Assembly (NCBI GenBank): GCA_002344795.1
Contig: DDUM01000028.1
Span: 37,627-101,626 of the forward strand
Origin: Flammeovirgaceae bacterium UBA2338
GTDB lineage: Bacteria; Bacteroidota; Bacteroidia; Cytophagales; Cyclobacteriaceae
DNA length: 64,000 bases
Direction: 5' to 3'
Position numbers and translations under genes: made by a program. Under the pieces are notes generated by a model, which saw only the letters and a program-made list of their open reading frames with translations, was not told where the DNA came from and did no database searches. This document shows, one piece after another, positions 50,861-59,932 of this stretch (the stretch's first letter is position 1; the number at the start of each line of letters is the position of its first letter).

Positions 50861-51940
50861 ATGGCAATGGCAACAAATAATGAAATTGCAATAAAACACA
50901 CCAACCAATCCCAATTTCCAAAGGTTGATTTTAATAATCTCGATTTTGGCAAATACATTTCAGATCATATGGTCGTTGCTAACTATGCCAACAAAAACTG
51001 GGGCGAGCCGGAAATAATACCTTATGGTGATCTCCCGATGAGTCCCGCCATGTTATCTCTGCATTACGGACAATCCATCTTTGAAGGGATGAAAGCATTC
51101 AAAATGAAAGATGGTAACATCAGTATTTTCAGATTGAAAAAACACCATGCTCGCATGAACAAGTCACTGGCAAGGATGTGCATGCCCCAAATAAGCGAAC
51201 CTATGTTCACAGAAACACTCCGCACATTGATTGAGCTGGATCATCAGTGGGTTCCATCCAGCGAAGGTGCATCACTTTACATCAGACCTATTGTATTCGC
51301 ATCCGAACCGCGCCTTGGAGTCAAAGTCTCTGACCTATATAAGTTTATTATCATGACTACCCCGGTAGGGCCTTATTTTAGTAAACCTTACAGATTGAAA
51401 GTAGAGGATCACTATGTTCGCACAGCTGAAGGCGGAACGGGCTTCGCCAAGTGTGCCGGTAATTATGGAGGTGCATTCTACCCCGCTCAGGTGGCCAAAG
51501 AAGAAGGTTTTGATCAGGTACTGTGGACAGACCATAAAGATCACCAATACATTGATGAGGTAGGAATGATGAACGTGATGTTTGTCATCAATGGAAAATT
51601 AATTACCCCTTCATTGAATACCGCCATTCTTGATGGGATAACACGTGACTCTATTCTTACACTGGCTAAGGAAATGAATTTTCCTATAGAGGAAAAAAGA
51701 ATAAAACTAACAGAGCTAGAAAAAAGCGCTAAAGACGGATCGTTAACAGAAGCTTTTGGAACAGGAACAGCAGCAGTCGTTGCCCCTATTCAATCCTTCA
51801 ATATTCACGGTGTCGATTACACCATTCCACTACCTGATGCCAATAGCTTTCAACTGAAAGTAAAAAAGCAATTACAGGACATCAGGTCCGGAGTGACTGA
51901 AGACAAACATCAATGGAATCATATCATTAAAATAAAATAA
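50861..51940 (+). CDS. ilvE: Branched-chain amino-acid aminotransferase
   Basis: A 359-residue fold-type IV PLP transaminase acting last in Leu/Ile/Val synthesis. Features: LHYGQSIFEGMKAFKMKDG, FRLKKHHARMNKSLARM, SLYIRPIVFASEPRLGV, GGTGFAKCAGNYGGAFYPA with the PLP Lys, IDEVGMMNVMFVI, and LDGITRDSILTLAKE; TEAFGTGTAAVV near the end. Length is that of the eukaryote-like BCAT type common in Bacteroidota. Separate from the preceding PaiB gene by 56 bases. Confidence 0.95.
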   Translation: MAMATNNEIAIKHTNQSQFPKVDFNNLDFGKYISDHMVVANYANKNWGEPEIIPYGDLPMSPAMLSLHYGQSIFEGMKAFKMKDGNISIFRLKKHHARMNKSLARMCMPQISEPMFTETLRTLIELDHQWVPSSEGASLYIRPIVFASEPRLGVKVSDLYKFIIMTTPVGPYFSKPYRLKVEDHYVRTAEGGTGFAKCAGNYGGAFYPAQVAKEEGFDQVLWTDHKDHQYIDEVGMMNVMFVINGKLITPSLNTAILDGITRDSILTLAKEMNFPIEEKRIKLTELEKSAKDGSLTEAFGTGTAAVVAPIQSFNIHGVDYTIPLPDANSFQLKVKKQLQDIRSGVTEDKHQWNHIIKIK

Positions 51941-51975
51941 AACCTGATGCTTGTCATCTCCTAATCCATCTTATT

Positions 51976-52377
51976 TTGAATATAACCTATCGAACAGACG
52001 CAACCATTTCCAACACGCAATTCATTGATATTCTCAAGCGATCTACATTGGATAAACGCAGACCTGTAGATAACCCGGATCGAATTCAGAAAATGTTAGA
52101 TCATGGAAATATCCTTGTTACCGCCTGGCATGGCGACTTATTGGTAGGTGTATCACGTGCACTTTCAGATTTCTCTTTTTGTTGCTACCTCTCAGACTTA
52201 GCTGTTGATACAAATTATCAACAAAAAGGAATTGGAAAAAAACTAATTGACGAAACGCACATAGCAGCAGGACACCTCACTACTCTGATTTTACTCGCTG
52301 CTCCGGCTGCTGCAGACTATTATCCAAAAATAGGAATGGAGCAGTTTGCTGATTGTTACATCATTAGACGAAAATAA
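51976..52377 (+). CDS. GNAT-family N-acetyltransferase
   Basis: A 133-residue acetyltransferase. The acetyl-CoA motif is SDLAVDTNYQQKGIGKKLIDETH (Q-x-x-G-x-G), followed by LILLAAPAAADYYPKIGM typical of the small YjgM/YiiD-like group. The start is TTG at 51976 (NITYRTD); no ATG precedes it in frame close by. Substrate unknown. Followed after 3 bases by another TTG-start gene. Confidence 0.87.
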   Translation: MNITYRTDATISNTQFIDILKRSTLDKRRPVDNPDRIQKMLDHGNILVTAWHGDLLVGVSRALSDFSFCCYLSDLAVDTNYQQKGIGKKLIDETHIAAGHLTTLILLAAPAAADYYPKIGMEQFADCYIIRRK

Positions 52378-52380
52378 CCC

Positions 52381-52833
52381 TTGAAAGCGATCAAGCAACA
52401 GCTCTATGCTCATTGTCAGCAATGGGTCGACAATAAAATCGCTTTAGCGCAAAGTGAGATAAACGCAGCACAAGCTGCTGCCAATGAAGAAACCAAAAGC
52501 AGTGCAGGTGATAAATATGAAACGGCCAGGGCTATGGCCCAACTGGAAATTGAAAAAAGTACCCGTCAGCTGGCTGAGGCTGGCAAACTAAAAAGATTAT
52601 TGGGGGAATTTTCAGGAGGAACAGAATCATCAGAGACACAGCTCGGAAGCCTCGTTCAAACTAACCATGGTTGGTTTTATATCTCCTTAAGTGCGGGAAA
52701 AATAGAATTGGGTGAAATCACCTGTATCTGCCTATCTCCAGTATCTCCATTGGGGGTAAAACTGATGAGCCTTAAATCAGGGGATACATTCAGCTTTAAT
52801 AACAGGAACTTCCAGATTCAGGCAGTCTACTAA
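52381..52833 (+). CDS. GreA/GreB-like two-domain protein
   Basis: A 150-residue protein starting with TTG 52381. An N-terminal helical hairpin of coiled-coil type (KIALAQSEINAAQAAANEETKSSAGDKYETARAMAQLE) is followed by a C-terminal FKBP-like beta-domain (GSLVQTNHGWFYISLS, ITCICLSPVSPLGVKLMSLKSGDTFSF). The layout is that of GreA/GreB transcript-cleavage factors, though the acidic tip residues are not clearly conserved. Databases often call it 3-oxoacyl-ACP synthase, which the sequence does not support. RNA polymerase secondary-channel binding is an inference. Confidence 0.7.
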   Translation: MKAIKQQLYAHCQQWVDNKIALAQSEINAAQAAANEETKSSAGDKYETARAMAQLEIEKSTRQLAEAGKLKRLLGEFSGGTESSETQLGSLVQTNHGWFYISLSAGKIELGEITCICLSPVSPLGVKLMSLKSGDTFSFNNRNFQIQAVY

Positions 52834-53078
52834 GGGAATCCCGATAAAAAATAAAAAAATTGTTTCTGTACAATTCCAGCTCACTAAAGGCGTTTTGCTA
52901 ATGCAAATAGTCAAGAAATACAAGGATTTGTGCCATAAATTGACTAATTTCGCACGACTTCAATGAAAAAAGCAAAAAAGGCCTATTAAAACTCATAAAC
53001 ACCTTCTGAACCAAACCTGCCTCGAAGGAGTTTTACTATTGAAATTGGATTGTTTCACCATTAAATTAAGCTAAAACT

Positions 53079-53309
53079 ATGGGAAGACCCCCTATATTAC
53101 CCAAGAAGAAAAAAGATGGTTACTACCTGGATATCCGCAATAAAGGTGCAAAATCGGGTATTATCATTATCCGCGATACTGAAAAGGAAATGATGCAAGC
53201 TGTAAGGCAATATGAGAACACAAAGGATGTGATCATTCTTGGAGAGCACAGAAATGGAAAACGTGTAGAGGAGAAGAAAAAGAAACTACACCAGAAAGAA
53301 AAAGCATAA
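53079..53309 (+). CDS. Conserved small basic protein, unknown function
   Basis: A 76-residue Lys-rich protein: MGRPPILPKKKKDGYYLDIRNKG, then IIIIRDTEKEMMQAVRQYEN and a basic tail EEKKKKLHQKEKA. No domain recognised; two short beta strands plus a helix are likely. It has a strong terminator 1 base after the stop and a 245-base leader region before it (52834-53078) in which I see no RNA gene or clear riboswitch. High basicity suggests nucleic-acid binding. Confidence 0.7.
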   Translation: MGRPPILPKKKKDGYYLDIRNKGAKSGIIIIRDTEKEMMQAVRQYENTKDVIILGEHRNGKRVEEKKKKLHQKEKA

Positions 53310-53333
53310 AAAAAAGCCCCTCGGGGCTTTTTT
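53310..53333. terminator. Strong intrinsic terminator
   Basis: AAAAAAGCCCC, TC loop, GGGGCTTTTTT: perfect stem with A and T runs on both sides, closing the 76-residue gene and, on the other strand, the DUF3127 gene that ends at 53338. Confidence 0.92.
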
Positions 53334-53337
53334 GTTT

Positions 53338-53691
53338 TTAAAAGGGCAAATCATCTGATCCCCCCGCATCATGCGGTTCATCCATCGGTGGCGGTGGCGA
53401 AAATGAGTCTCCTCCTCCTGTGTTACTTTTCTCCACCTTCCAGGCACGCGCTTCGGTATACCATCTTCCATTGTATTCCCGGCTTTCCAAATCCACACCT
53501 ACATTCACCTCGTCTCCTTCCGTAATACCAAACTGATCTATTTTATCTCCCCAGATAGAAAGGCAAACTTTCTTTGGGTACTGACTTTGAGTTTCTACTA
53601 TAAATTCTTGCTTCCTCCACTGTCCCTTCTTTCCCATTCCAGATTGCAGCGGAAGCAATTGAATTACTCTTCCTTTTAATTCCATAGCCAT
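53338..53691 (-). CDS. DUF3127 protein with SSB-like acidic tail
   Basis: A 117-residue protein: an OB-fold-like domain (residues 1-85, MAMELKGRVIQLLPLQSGMGKKGQWRKQEFIVET, KVCLSIWGDKIDQF, EVNVGVDLESREYNGRWYTEARAW) then a Gly/Pro-rich linker and an acidic end GGSDDLPF. The layout (OB fold, flexible linker, D-D-hydrophobic-P-F) mirrors single-stranded DNA-binding protein, whose tail recruits repair enzymes. DUF3127 is a known Bacteroidota family without an assigned function. Start may be Met1 or Met3. Confidence 0.87.
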   Translation of the reverse strand: MAMELKGRVIQLLPLQSGMGKKGQWRKQEFIVETQSQYPKKVCLSIWGDKIDQFGITEGDEVNVGVDLESREYNGRWYTEARAWKVEKSNTGGGDSFSPPPPMDEPHDAGGSDDLPF

Positions 53692-53795
53692 AGGGCATTC
53701 TTTTAATTGATTGATATAATTTATGAAAGGGCAATTTGTCGATTAATTGAGAATATGACAACGAAGACACCCCAAAGTAATAACTACAAACCCAT

Positions 53796-54239
53796 CTATT
53801 CTCTTATGCGCTTAAAAAAATCATCTACCAGCGCCTTACACTCCTCTTTCTTTACTCCCTTCACCACGGTGGTTTTAGGATGTAAAACCTGACTTTTGGA
53901 CAATGAAAAGCCTCGCTGTACATCTGATGCACCATACACCAGTTTCATCATCTGTGTCCAATACAGGGCTCCGGCACACATGGTACAGGGTTCCAGCGTC
54001 ACAAAAAGGGTACACTCGCTGAGGTATTTGGATCCGAGATAGTTGGAAGCTGAAGTTATAGCCAGCATTTCTGCATGGGCTGTGGCATCCGTTAATTGTT
54101 CTGTTTGATTATGAGCACGGGCGATGATTTTATTGTTGCTCACCACCACAGCACCTACGGGTACTTCTCCATTGTCGAAAGCCTTGCTGGCTTCCCGAAG
54201 CGCTTCCCGCATAAAGTACTCATCCGTATACAAATCCAT
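53796..54239 (-). CDS. tadA: tRNA-specific adenosine deaminase
   Basis: A 147-residue zinc deaminase that converts A34 to inosine in tRNA-Arg(ACG). Zinc and catalytic motifs HAEMLAI (His, Glu) and PCTMCAGAL (two Cys) are intact, with ARAHNQTEQLTDATAHAE and ASDVQRGFSLSKSQVLHP as in TadA. A guanine or cytosine deaminase paralogue is possible but less likely. Convergent region with DUF3127 has no RNA gene. Confidence 0.9.
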   Translation of the reverse strand: MDLYTDEYFMREALREASKAFDNGEVPVGAVVVSNNKIIARAHNQTEQLTDATAHAEMLAITSASNYLGSKYLSECTLFVTLEPCTMCAGALYWTQMMKLVYGASDVQRGFSLSKSQVLHPKTTVVKGVKKEECKALVDDFFKRIRE

Positions 54240-54289
54240 ACATCAAACTTAGGAAGATCAATGAGGTGACCTGACCTTGTTGTAAAATA

Positions 54290-54838
54290 TTACTTCACTT
54301 TAAGCGAATTCATTACCGCCCTGGCCGTTTCCTGCCACTCTTCTTTCATTTGTTCTGGACAGGAAAATGTAAATACCAGAGTCCTCCCCTTTTCAACGAG
54401 ATAAAGCACGTAGGTATATTTAAGAATAGCGTCCTGATCTCCTATTGCCCTCCTATCACCATTTATCCTGGAGTCAAATTCAAAAAAAATATATTTTTTA
54501 TTGTGAATCTCCCGAATGCCTTCTTCCACCATTTCCACCCTGTCGTAGAGGTTATATATTCCCGCTTTGAAAAATTTCTGAGACATTTCCATATCGGCAT
54601 CTGGCCAGTGTGTCGCAGAAGTTTTAACGCTGAAATCTATCAGCCTGTCCTGATCGGTATAGGCCGCGATGGGCTTTCTTACAGAAGGATGACGCAGGGC
54701 AATATCGTCAGGAGTCATTACCATCAATTCTTTGGGGATTGAGATGGTGATGTCGTGCGCAATCTTGGTTTTCACCAATTTATGCCCATTCTCATTGGGA
54801 AAGAGGTAAAGAAAAACAAGCAATCCGATTTTTATCAT
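54290..54838 (-). CDS. Secreted hypothetical protein, DUF1795/PsbP-like
   Basis: A 182-residue protein with a short hydrophobic N-terminus (MIKIGLLVFLYLFPN) that may be a signal. The core has alternating strands (HDITISIPKEL, IDFSVKTSATHW, KKYIFFEFDSRI, TYVLYLVEKGRTLVFTFSCP) and ends EWQETARAVMNSLKVK, a layout seen in DUF1795/PsbP-like proteins. Function unknown. The signal could be weak, so location is uncertain. Confidence 0.65.
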   Translation of the reverse strand: MIKIGLLVFLYLFPNENGHKLVKTKIAHDITISIPKELMVMTPDDIALRHPSVRKPIAAYTDQDRLIDFSVKTSATHWPDADMEMSQKFFKAGIYNLYDRVEMVEEGIREIHNKKYIFFEFDSRINGDRRAIGDQDAILKYTYVLYLVEKGRTLVFTFSCPEQMKEEWQETARAVMNSLKVK

Positions 54839-54979
54839 AGTGTTTTTTAAGCATAAATGAGACCAAACCTTCCGACTTCGGTCTTGATGACTAGAAATGG
54901 CACTAAATCAAGCAAAGGCATCTTATATAAACCCTTTAGCTTTTGTTAATTTGCACCCTCAAATTTAACAGAAAAATAC

Positions 54980-56737
54980 ATGCTACGGACGCATACATGC
55001 GGTGAACTGCGGATAGATAATGTAAATCAACAAGTAACGTTGACTGGCTGGGTACAACGGGTACGTGATAAGGGCAGTTTGTTGTGGGTAGATCTTCGGG
55101 ATCGATATGGAATCACTCAACTTTTCTTAGAAGAAGGCAAAACAGCACCTGAACTGATTAAGGCCGCACGCGATTGTGGTCGTGAGTTTGTCATTAAGGC
55201 AACCGGTATCGTGGTAGAGCGGCAATCCAAGAACAGTAAAATGAACACGGGAGATATTGAAATCCGTGTAGAACATTTTGAAATAATCAATCCTTCTAAA
55301 ACACCACCCTTTACCATCGAAGATGAGACGGATGGTGGCGATGATTTGCGCATGAAATACCGTTACCTGGACTTGAGGAGAAATCCGGTAAGAGAAAGTT
55401 TGCAACTGCGCCATAAAATGGGACAACAAACCCGCCAGTACCTTGATGGACAAAATTTCATTGAAGTAGAAACCCCTGTACTAATCAAATCAACACCCGA
55501 AGGGGCCCGCGACTTTGTTGTTCCTTCCCGTATGAACCAGGGAGAATTTTATGCGTTACCTCAATCTCCTCAAACTTTCAAACAACTGCTGATGGTATCT
55601 GGGTTTGATCGCTACTATCAAATCGTAAAATGTTTCCGCGATGAAGACTTGCGTGCCGACCGCCAGCCAGAGTTTACACAGATCGACTGTGAGATGGCTT
55701 TTGTAGAACAGGAAGACATCCTCAATATTTTTGAAGGATTAATTCGCCATCTGTTCAAGCAGGTAAAAGGAATAGACATCCCTGAAGTACCCCGCATGAG
55801 CTACGATCATGCCATGAAGTACTATGGGTCGGACAAACCCGATATGCGTTTTGAGATGAAGTTTGTCGAGCTGAACGATGTAGCCAAAGGTAAAGGTTTT
55901 GGTATCTTCGATGATGCAGAACTGGTAGTAGGGATTTGCGCAAAAGGTTGTGCTGGATATACGCGCAAGCAAGTGGATGAGCTTACAGATTATGTAAAGC
56001 GCCCTCAGGTAGGTGCCAAAGGAATGGTGTACGCGCGCTATAACGAAGATGGCACTTTCAAATCATCTGTAGATAAGTTTTATGATCAGGTAGCATTGAA
56101 AGCATGGGCTGATAAAATGAATGCAGCGCCTGGTGACTTAATGTTATTGATGTCGGGAGAAGAAGAGAAAACAAGAAAAGCGTTGAGCGAGCTTCGTCTG
56201 CACCTCGGCAATCAATTGGGGCTTCGTAATAAGAATACGTTTGCTGCCCTTTGGGTACTTGATTTTCCTTTATTTGAATGGGATGCGGACACACAACGCT
56301 ACCACGCCAAACACCACCCTTTTACTTCACCAAAAAAAGAAGACATCCCCTTGCTGGACAGTGACCCGGGCAAAGTGCGAGCCAATGCATACGACCTCGT
56401 TATCAACGGAACAGAAATTGGCGGTGGTTCTATTCGTATCCACGACAGACCTACACAGCAATTGATGTTTAAGAAATTAGGTTTCACCGATGAAGAAGCA
56501 AAAAAACAGTTTGGTTTTTTGATGGATGCCTTTGAGTTTGGAGCCCCTCCCCATGGTGGTATCGCTTTTGGGTTTGATCGCTTGTGTTCCATCTTTGGTG
56601 GTGTTGATTCTATCCGCGACTTTATTGCCTTCCCAAAAAATAATGCGGGAAGAGATGTGATGATCGATTCGCCTTCTACGATTTCTAAAGAACAGCTGGA
56701 TGAGCTGGGGATTGCGTTGAAGCCTTCGGAGAAGTGA
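54980..56737 (+). CDS. aspS: Aspartyl-tRNA synthetase
   Basis: A 585-residue class II synthetase. N-terminal OB-fold anticodon domain (LTGWVQRVRDKGSLLWVDLRDRYG), catalytic core with motif 1, motif 2 (FRDEDLRADRQPEFTQIDCEM), the bacterial GAD insertion (about 300-410) and motif 3 (GIAFGFDRL) near the end. All functional motifs intact; length normal for bacteria. A heptamer repeat starts four bases after its stop. Confidence 0.98.
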   Translation: MLRTHTCGELRIDNVNQQVTLTGWVQRVRDKGSLLWVDLRDRYGITQLFLEEGKTAPELIKAARDCGREFVIKATGIVVERQSKNSKMNTGDIEIRVEHFEIINPSKTPPFTIEDETDGGDDLRMKYRYLDLRRNPVRESLQLRHKMGQQTRQYLDGQNFIEVETPVLIKSTPEGARDFVVPSRMNQGEFYALPQSPQTFKQLLMVSGFDRYYQIVKCFRDEDLRADRQPEFTQIDCEMAFVEQEDILNIFEGLIRHLFKQVKGIDIPEVPRMSYDHAMKYYGSDKPDMRFEMKFVELNDVAKGKGFGIFDDAELVVGICAKGCAGYTRKQVDELTDYVKRPQVGAKGMVYARYNEDGTFKSSVDKFYDQVALKAWADKMNAAPGDLMLLMSGEEEKTRKALSELRLHLGNQLGLRNKNTFAALWVLDFPLFEWDADTQRYHAKHHPFTSPKKEDIPLLDSDPGKVRANAYDLVINGTEIGGGSIRIHDRPTQQLMFKKLGFTDEEAKKQFGFLMDAFEFGAPPHGGIAFGFDRLCSIFGGVDSIRDFIAFPKNNAGRDVMIDSPSTISKEQLDELGIALKPSEK

Positions 56738-56740
56738 AAA

Positions 56741-56775
56741 TGGATTCTGGATTTTAGATGCTAGATGCTGGAACC
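56741..56775 (+). repeat. Heptamer tandem repeat after aspS
   Basis: Five 7-base units, TGGATTC, TGGATTT, TAGATGC, TAGATGC, TGGAACC, begin three bases after the aspS TGA. Related heptamers recur at 63405-63418. Confidence 0.72.
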
Positions 56776-56821
56776 GAAATGTGATATGTTTTACTACCTT
56801 AGAATGATTAAATTTTTACTC

Positions 56822-58057
56822 ATGATACGCTCTATATTAATCCCAACCATTCTCCTGTTCACAATTGCTTTTCCTGCTGCTGCGCAAAAAAGAAGCAAAT
56901 CAAATACGCCTTCAGTTTACTTTCCAGATAAGCAATGGGAAACCAAACAACCTGCTGATGTGGGGTTGGATCCGGCATTACTTAAAGTAGCAGTAGATTT
57001 TGCTATCGCTAATGATGCCAGTGCACCACGCGATTTAAAGCTCAACCACTATAGAAGTTTTGGCAGAGAACCCTTTGGTGATGCCATCGGGCCCATCAAA
57101 GACCGTGGTGATCAAACCGGTATCATCATCAAAAACGGATATGTAATTGCAGAATGGGGAGAGCCTTACCGGGTGGACATGACCCACAGTGTCACCAAAA
57201 GTTTTTTATCGAGTGTAGTAGGTTTGGCGTATGATCGAGGACTCATCAATAGCATTGATGACGAAGTTTATAAATACGTCCCTCCTATTTTACCTTATAA
57301 TCCCATACCGTTTGGCAACAAAGCAGATGAGTTTGATAAGAAGTCAGACTTCATTGACTTATTCAATACACCCCACAACCGCACCATCACCTGGAGGCAA
57401 ATGCTTCAGCAAAACAGCGACTGGGAAGGCACCTTGTGGGGCAAACCTGACTGGGCCGATCGCCCAAGCGCAGAATATGGAGAATGGTTAACCAAAAGAA
57501 ACACACCCGGCACGGTGTACGAATACAATGACACCCGTGTCAATGCGTTGGCATTAGCAGCTCTCAGTGTGTGGAGAAAACCTTTACCAGAAGTGCTGAA
57601 GGAAAACATTATGGATCCCATCGGTGCATCCAACATGTGGCGTTGGTACGGTTATGAAAATTCATGGATTGTGTTGGATGGAAAAGCCGTGCAGTCTGTA
57701 ACAGGTGGTGGCCATTGGGGAGGTGGCATGCACATTCATGCCTACGATATGGCGCGCTTTGGTTATCTTACTTTGCGCAATGGAAAATGGAAAGACCGTC
57801 AGTTGCTGTCTGAAGCATGGAACAAAATGGCGCAAACCCCTTCTGCTCCTCAGGAAACCTATGGCTTCATGAACTGGTTTTTAAATACCAATAAAAAGTT
57901 TTTGCCCAGTGCGCCTGAAAAAGTATTCGTGCACATAGGCAATGGCACCAACATGGTGTACGTTGATCCAGAGAATGATATTGTTGCGGTGGTGCGCTGG
58001 ATTGAAAACAGCGAAATGGATGAGTTCGTGAAAAGAATGCTTGCCGCTAAAAAATAA
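56822..58057 (+). CDS. Secreted serine hydrolase, class C beta-lactamase-like
   Basis: A 411-residue exported penicillin-binding-protein-fold hydrolase. Signal peptide ends FPAAAQ. Catalytic set: SVTK in MTHSVTKSFLSSVVG (Ser nucleophile, Lys), YEYND as the Tyr-x-Asn element, and VHIGNGTN as the KTG/HxG equivalent. Such proteins hydrolyse esters or D-amino peptides more often than beta-lactams. ATG 56822 chosen; a start at 56804 would add six residues. Confidence 0.88.
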   Translation: MIRSILIPTILLFTIAFPAAAQKRSKSNTPSVYFPDKQWETKQPADVGLDPALLKVAVDFAIANDASAPRDLKLNHYRSFGREPFGDAIGPIKDRGDQTGIIIKNGYVIAEWGEPYRVDMTHSVTKSFLSSVVGLAYDRGLINSIDDEVYKYVPPILPYNPIPFGNKADEFDKKSDFIDLFNTPHNRTITWRQMLQQNSDWEGTLWGKPDWADRPSAEYGEWLTKRNTPGTVYEYNDTRVNALALAALSVWRKPLPEVLKENIMDPIGASNMWRWYGYENSWIVLDGKAVQSVTGGGHWGGGMHIHAYDMARFGYLTLRNGKWKDRQLLSEAWNKMAQTPSAPQETYGFMNWFLNTNKKFLPSAPEKVFVHIGNGTNMVYVDPENDIVAVVRWIENSEMDEFVKRMLAAKK

Positions 58058-58063
58058 AAATCC

Positions 58064-58978
58064 ATGATCATGAGAATTCTTACCACCCTTGTTATCGCTG
58101 GTCTCATGTTTTCTTGTGCCCAATCAAGCAAAGAACTCTATGAAGCCGCATCCCTACGATTTGATAAGGAAGACTTCAAAGGAGCGATAAGTCTATTGGA
58201 TTCGTTAATCGCCATGGATGCCAACAACAGCGATGCTTATTACACAAGGGGCAGCAGTAAGTTCAATCTTGATGACTATGAAGGCGCTATTGCCGACTAC
58301 TCAAAAGCCATCGAACTCACTCAAAACAATGTAGATGCTGAACTCTACTATTTCCGTGGTGATGCCTATCGCCAACTCAATCAATACGAAAAAGCCATAC
58401 AGAATTTTACCCTGGCCATAACAACCATACCAGACTATGGTGAAGCACTCAACCTCAGGGCTGAAGCATGGATGTCGTTGGGAAATATTGACAGTGCCAT
58501 ATTGGATTATTCTCGCGCTATTGAAATGAAACCTGCATTGGCCGGGCCTTACTATGGTATGGCCAACTACTACTCCAACCTGCCAGACTACGGGCAGGCC
58601 ATCACTTACTATTCCAAAGCCATTGAATTGGATGCGCAGGCCAGTTATTACTTTAACAGAGGACTTGTATTTTATCTGGAGAGTGATTTTGAAAACGCCA
58701 TCAGCGATTTTACACATACTATAGAAATGGATGATCAGTTCATTGAAGCCTATGTAATGCGTGGCAACGTTAAAGACGAAGCCGGATTTGGTGCTGAAGC
58801 GCTACTGGATTTTGATGAAGCTATTCGCATTGACCCTGAGTATGCTTCTGCCTATTTCAACAGAGGAATCACACGCAAAAGTCAGGGAGACCTTGAGGGT
58901 GCCTGCGAGGACTTTAATAAAGCATTGTCGATGGGTTATGTCGAAGCCATTGCCAAAACCGGTGACTGTCCCAGTTAA
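58064..58978 (+). CDS. TPR-repeat lipoprotein
   Basis: A 304-residue lipoprotein; signal ends GLMFSC, then AQSSKEL. The mature protein is at least seven TPRs, e.g. YEGAIADYSKAIELTQNN, QYEKAIQNFTLAITTIP, DYGQAITYYSKAIELDAQ and GDLEGACEDFNKALSMG. ATG 58064 or 58070 possible. It follows the serine hydrolase by 6 bases and converges on the bestrophin-like gene, the stops overlapping by 4 bases. Confidence 0.9.
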   Translation: MIMRILTTLVIAGLMFSCAQSSKELYEAASLRFDKEDFKGAISLLDSLIAMDANNSDAYYTRGSSKFNLDDYEGAIADYSKAIELTQNNVDAELYYFRGDAYRQLNQYEKAIQNFTLAITTIPDYGEALNLRAEAWMSLGNIDSAILDYSRAIEMKPALAGPYYGMANYYSNLPDYGQAITYYSKAIELDAQASYYFNRGLVFYLESDFENAISDFTHTIEMDDQFIEAYVMRGNVKDEAGFGAEALLDFDEAIRIDPEYASAYFNRGITRKSQGDLEGACEDFNKALSMGYVEAIAKTGDCPS

Positions 58979-59751
58979 TCCAATAACCGATCTGTCGCTT
59001 CAGCGTTGATGTCAATGTCATCTTCCCCTATATTGTCATAAGGATTCTCCAAATGATCCTGAATATTGTCCAGACTTACCAAAATAAAACTATAGAGGAT
59101 GGGCATCACATATACCAACTGCGGAGAATAGGTATTAAAACTATTGGCAAAGTAGGGCCCATAAATTATAGGGAACACATAAATAAAAACTTTGCTGTAT
59201 GCGCGTAGCGTCACCGGTGTACGGTAGTTGTGAATCACCTTCATGTTATCAAAGGCAATAATCATTTTACTTACGTACTGGCTTATTCTTGAAATCTCAC
59301 CGCTTTGTACGCCCAGTTCGCGCATCTCCATCGTATAGGAAGACAATTTTGAAAATAGCTGATACAACCGTACCTCGTGATCGTGCCAGTGATCCATTTT
59401 ACTCTCCGCCAACATCTCCCGCATCAATATCAATAACTGTTTGATCAATTCTCTCGTGCGCTGAGGAAGATCGCTGCTCTTGTCGGTAGGCCAATCGCGG
59501 GTAGCATAATACAGTGCCACGGCATGTCCCTTGAAATCCGCAAGGCGTTGCAATGCATTCTCCCTCCTATTGTATGCAGAACCGATTGAGAATACCACAG
59601 GAAAGACAATGGCCACACCTACCAGCATATCAGGAAAAGAGGCTACCAGGTTGAACCGATAACAGAAATAAGTACTGATAATGGAAAGCGCAGTAACAAT
59701 AAACGTCTTATAGTTGATTATAAGCGAAAAGCTTTTGAGGATGCCCTTCAT
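58975..59751 (-). CDS. Bestrophin-like membrane protein
   Basis: A 258-residue membrane protein with N-terminal helices near residues 15-35 and 40-58, a cytoplasmic helical middle (LLILMREMLAESKMDHW, SGEISRISQYVSKMIIAFDNMK) and two helices near 190-230 (VFIYVFPIIYGPYFAN, LVYVMPILYSFILVSL). It then ends with DNIQDHLENPYDNIGEDDIDI, which resembles the conserved DPFG/ENPF segment of bacterial bestrophins (UPF0187 anion channels). The overall order fits, but no channel pore motif is obvious. It could be a related uncharacterised family. Confidence 0.62.
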   Translation of the reverse strand: MKGILKSFSLIINYKTFIVTALSIISTYFCYRFNLVASFPDMLVGVAIVFPVVFSIGSAYNRRENALQRLADFKGHAVALYYATRDWPTDKSSDLPQRTRELIKQLLILMREMLAESKMDHWHDHEVRLYQLFSKLSSYTMEMRELGVQSGEISRISQYVSKMIIAFDNMKVIHNYRTPVTLRAYSKVFIYVFPIIYGPYFANSFNTYSPQLVYVMPILYSFILVSLDNIQDHLENPYDNIGEDDIDINAEATDRLLD

Positions 59752-59932
59752 AGGTTTAGTTTGATGACAGATTGAGTAATATTAAGTCAATATTAAATAA
59801 ATATTCGCTTAATTTAATGTAGCAGTCTTACATAAAAAATAATGCCGCTTTGAGAGTAGCAATCAAGAAACACACAATAACTCCCGCCAGGGCGACTAAT
59901 TCAATATTCTAGTAGCAACATTAACCATCCAC

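Noticed and set aside
52381..52833. 3-oxoacyl-ACP synthase
   Set aside because: The product is a 150-residue coiled-coil plus FKBP-like protein, lacking any thiolase-fold active site.
52834..53078. Riboswitch or small RNA gene in the 245-base gap
   Set aside because: I could not find conserved riboswitch elements or a hairpin-plus-T-run; the gap looks like plain upstream sequence.
56804..56822. Longer start for the serine hydrolase
   Set aside because: ATG 56804 is in frame, but the signal peptide is complete from ATG 56822 and a promoter-like TACCTTAG lies just upstream of 56804.
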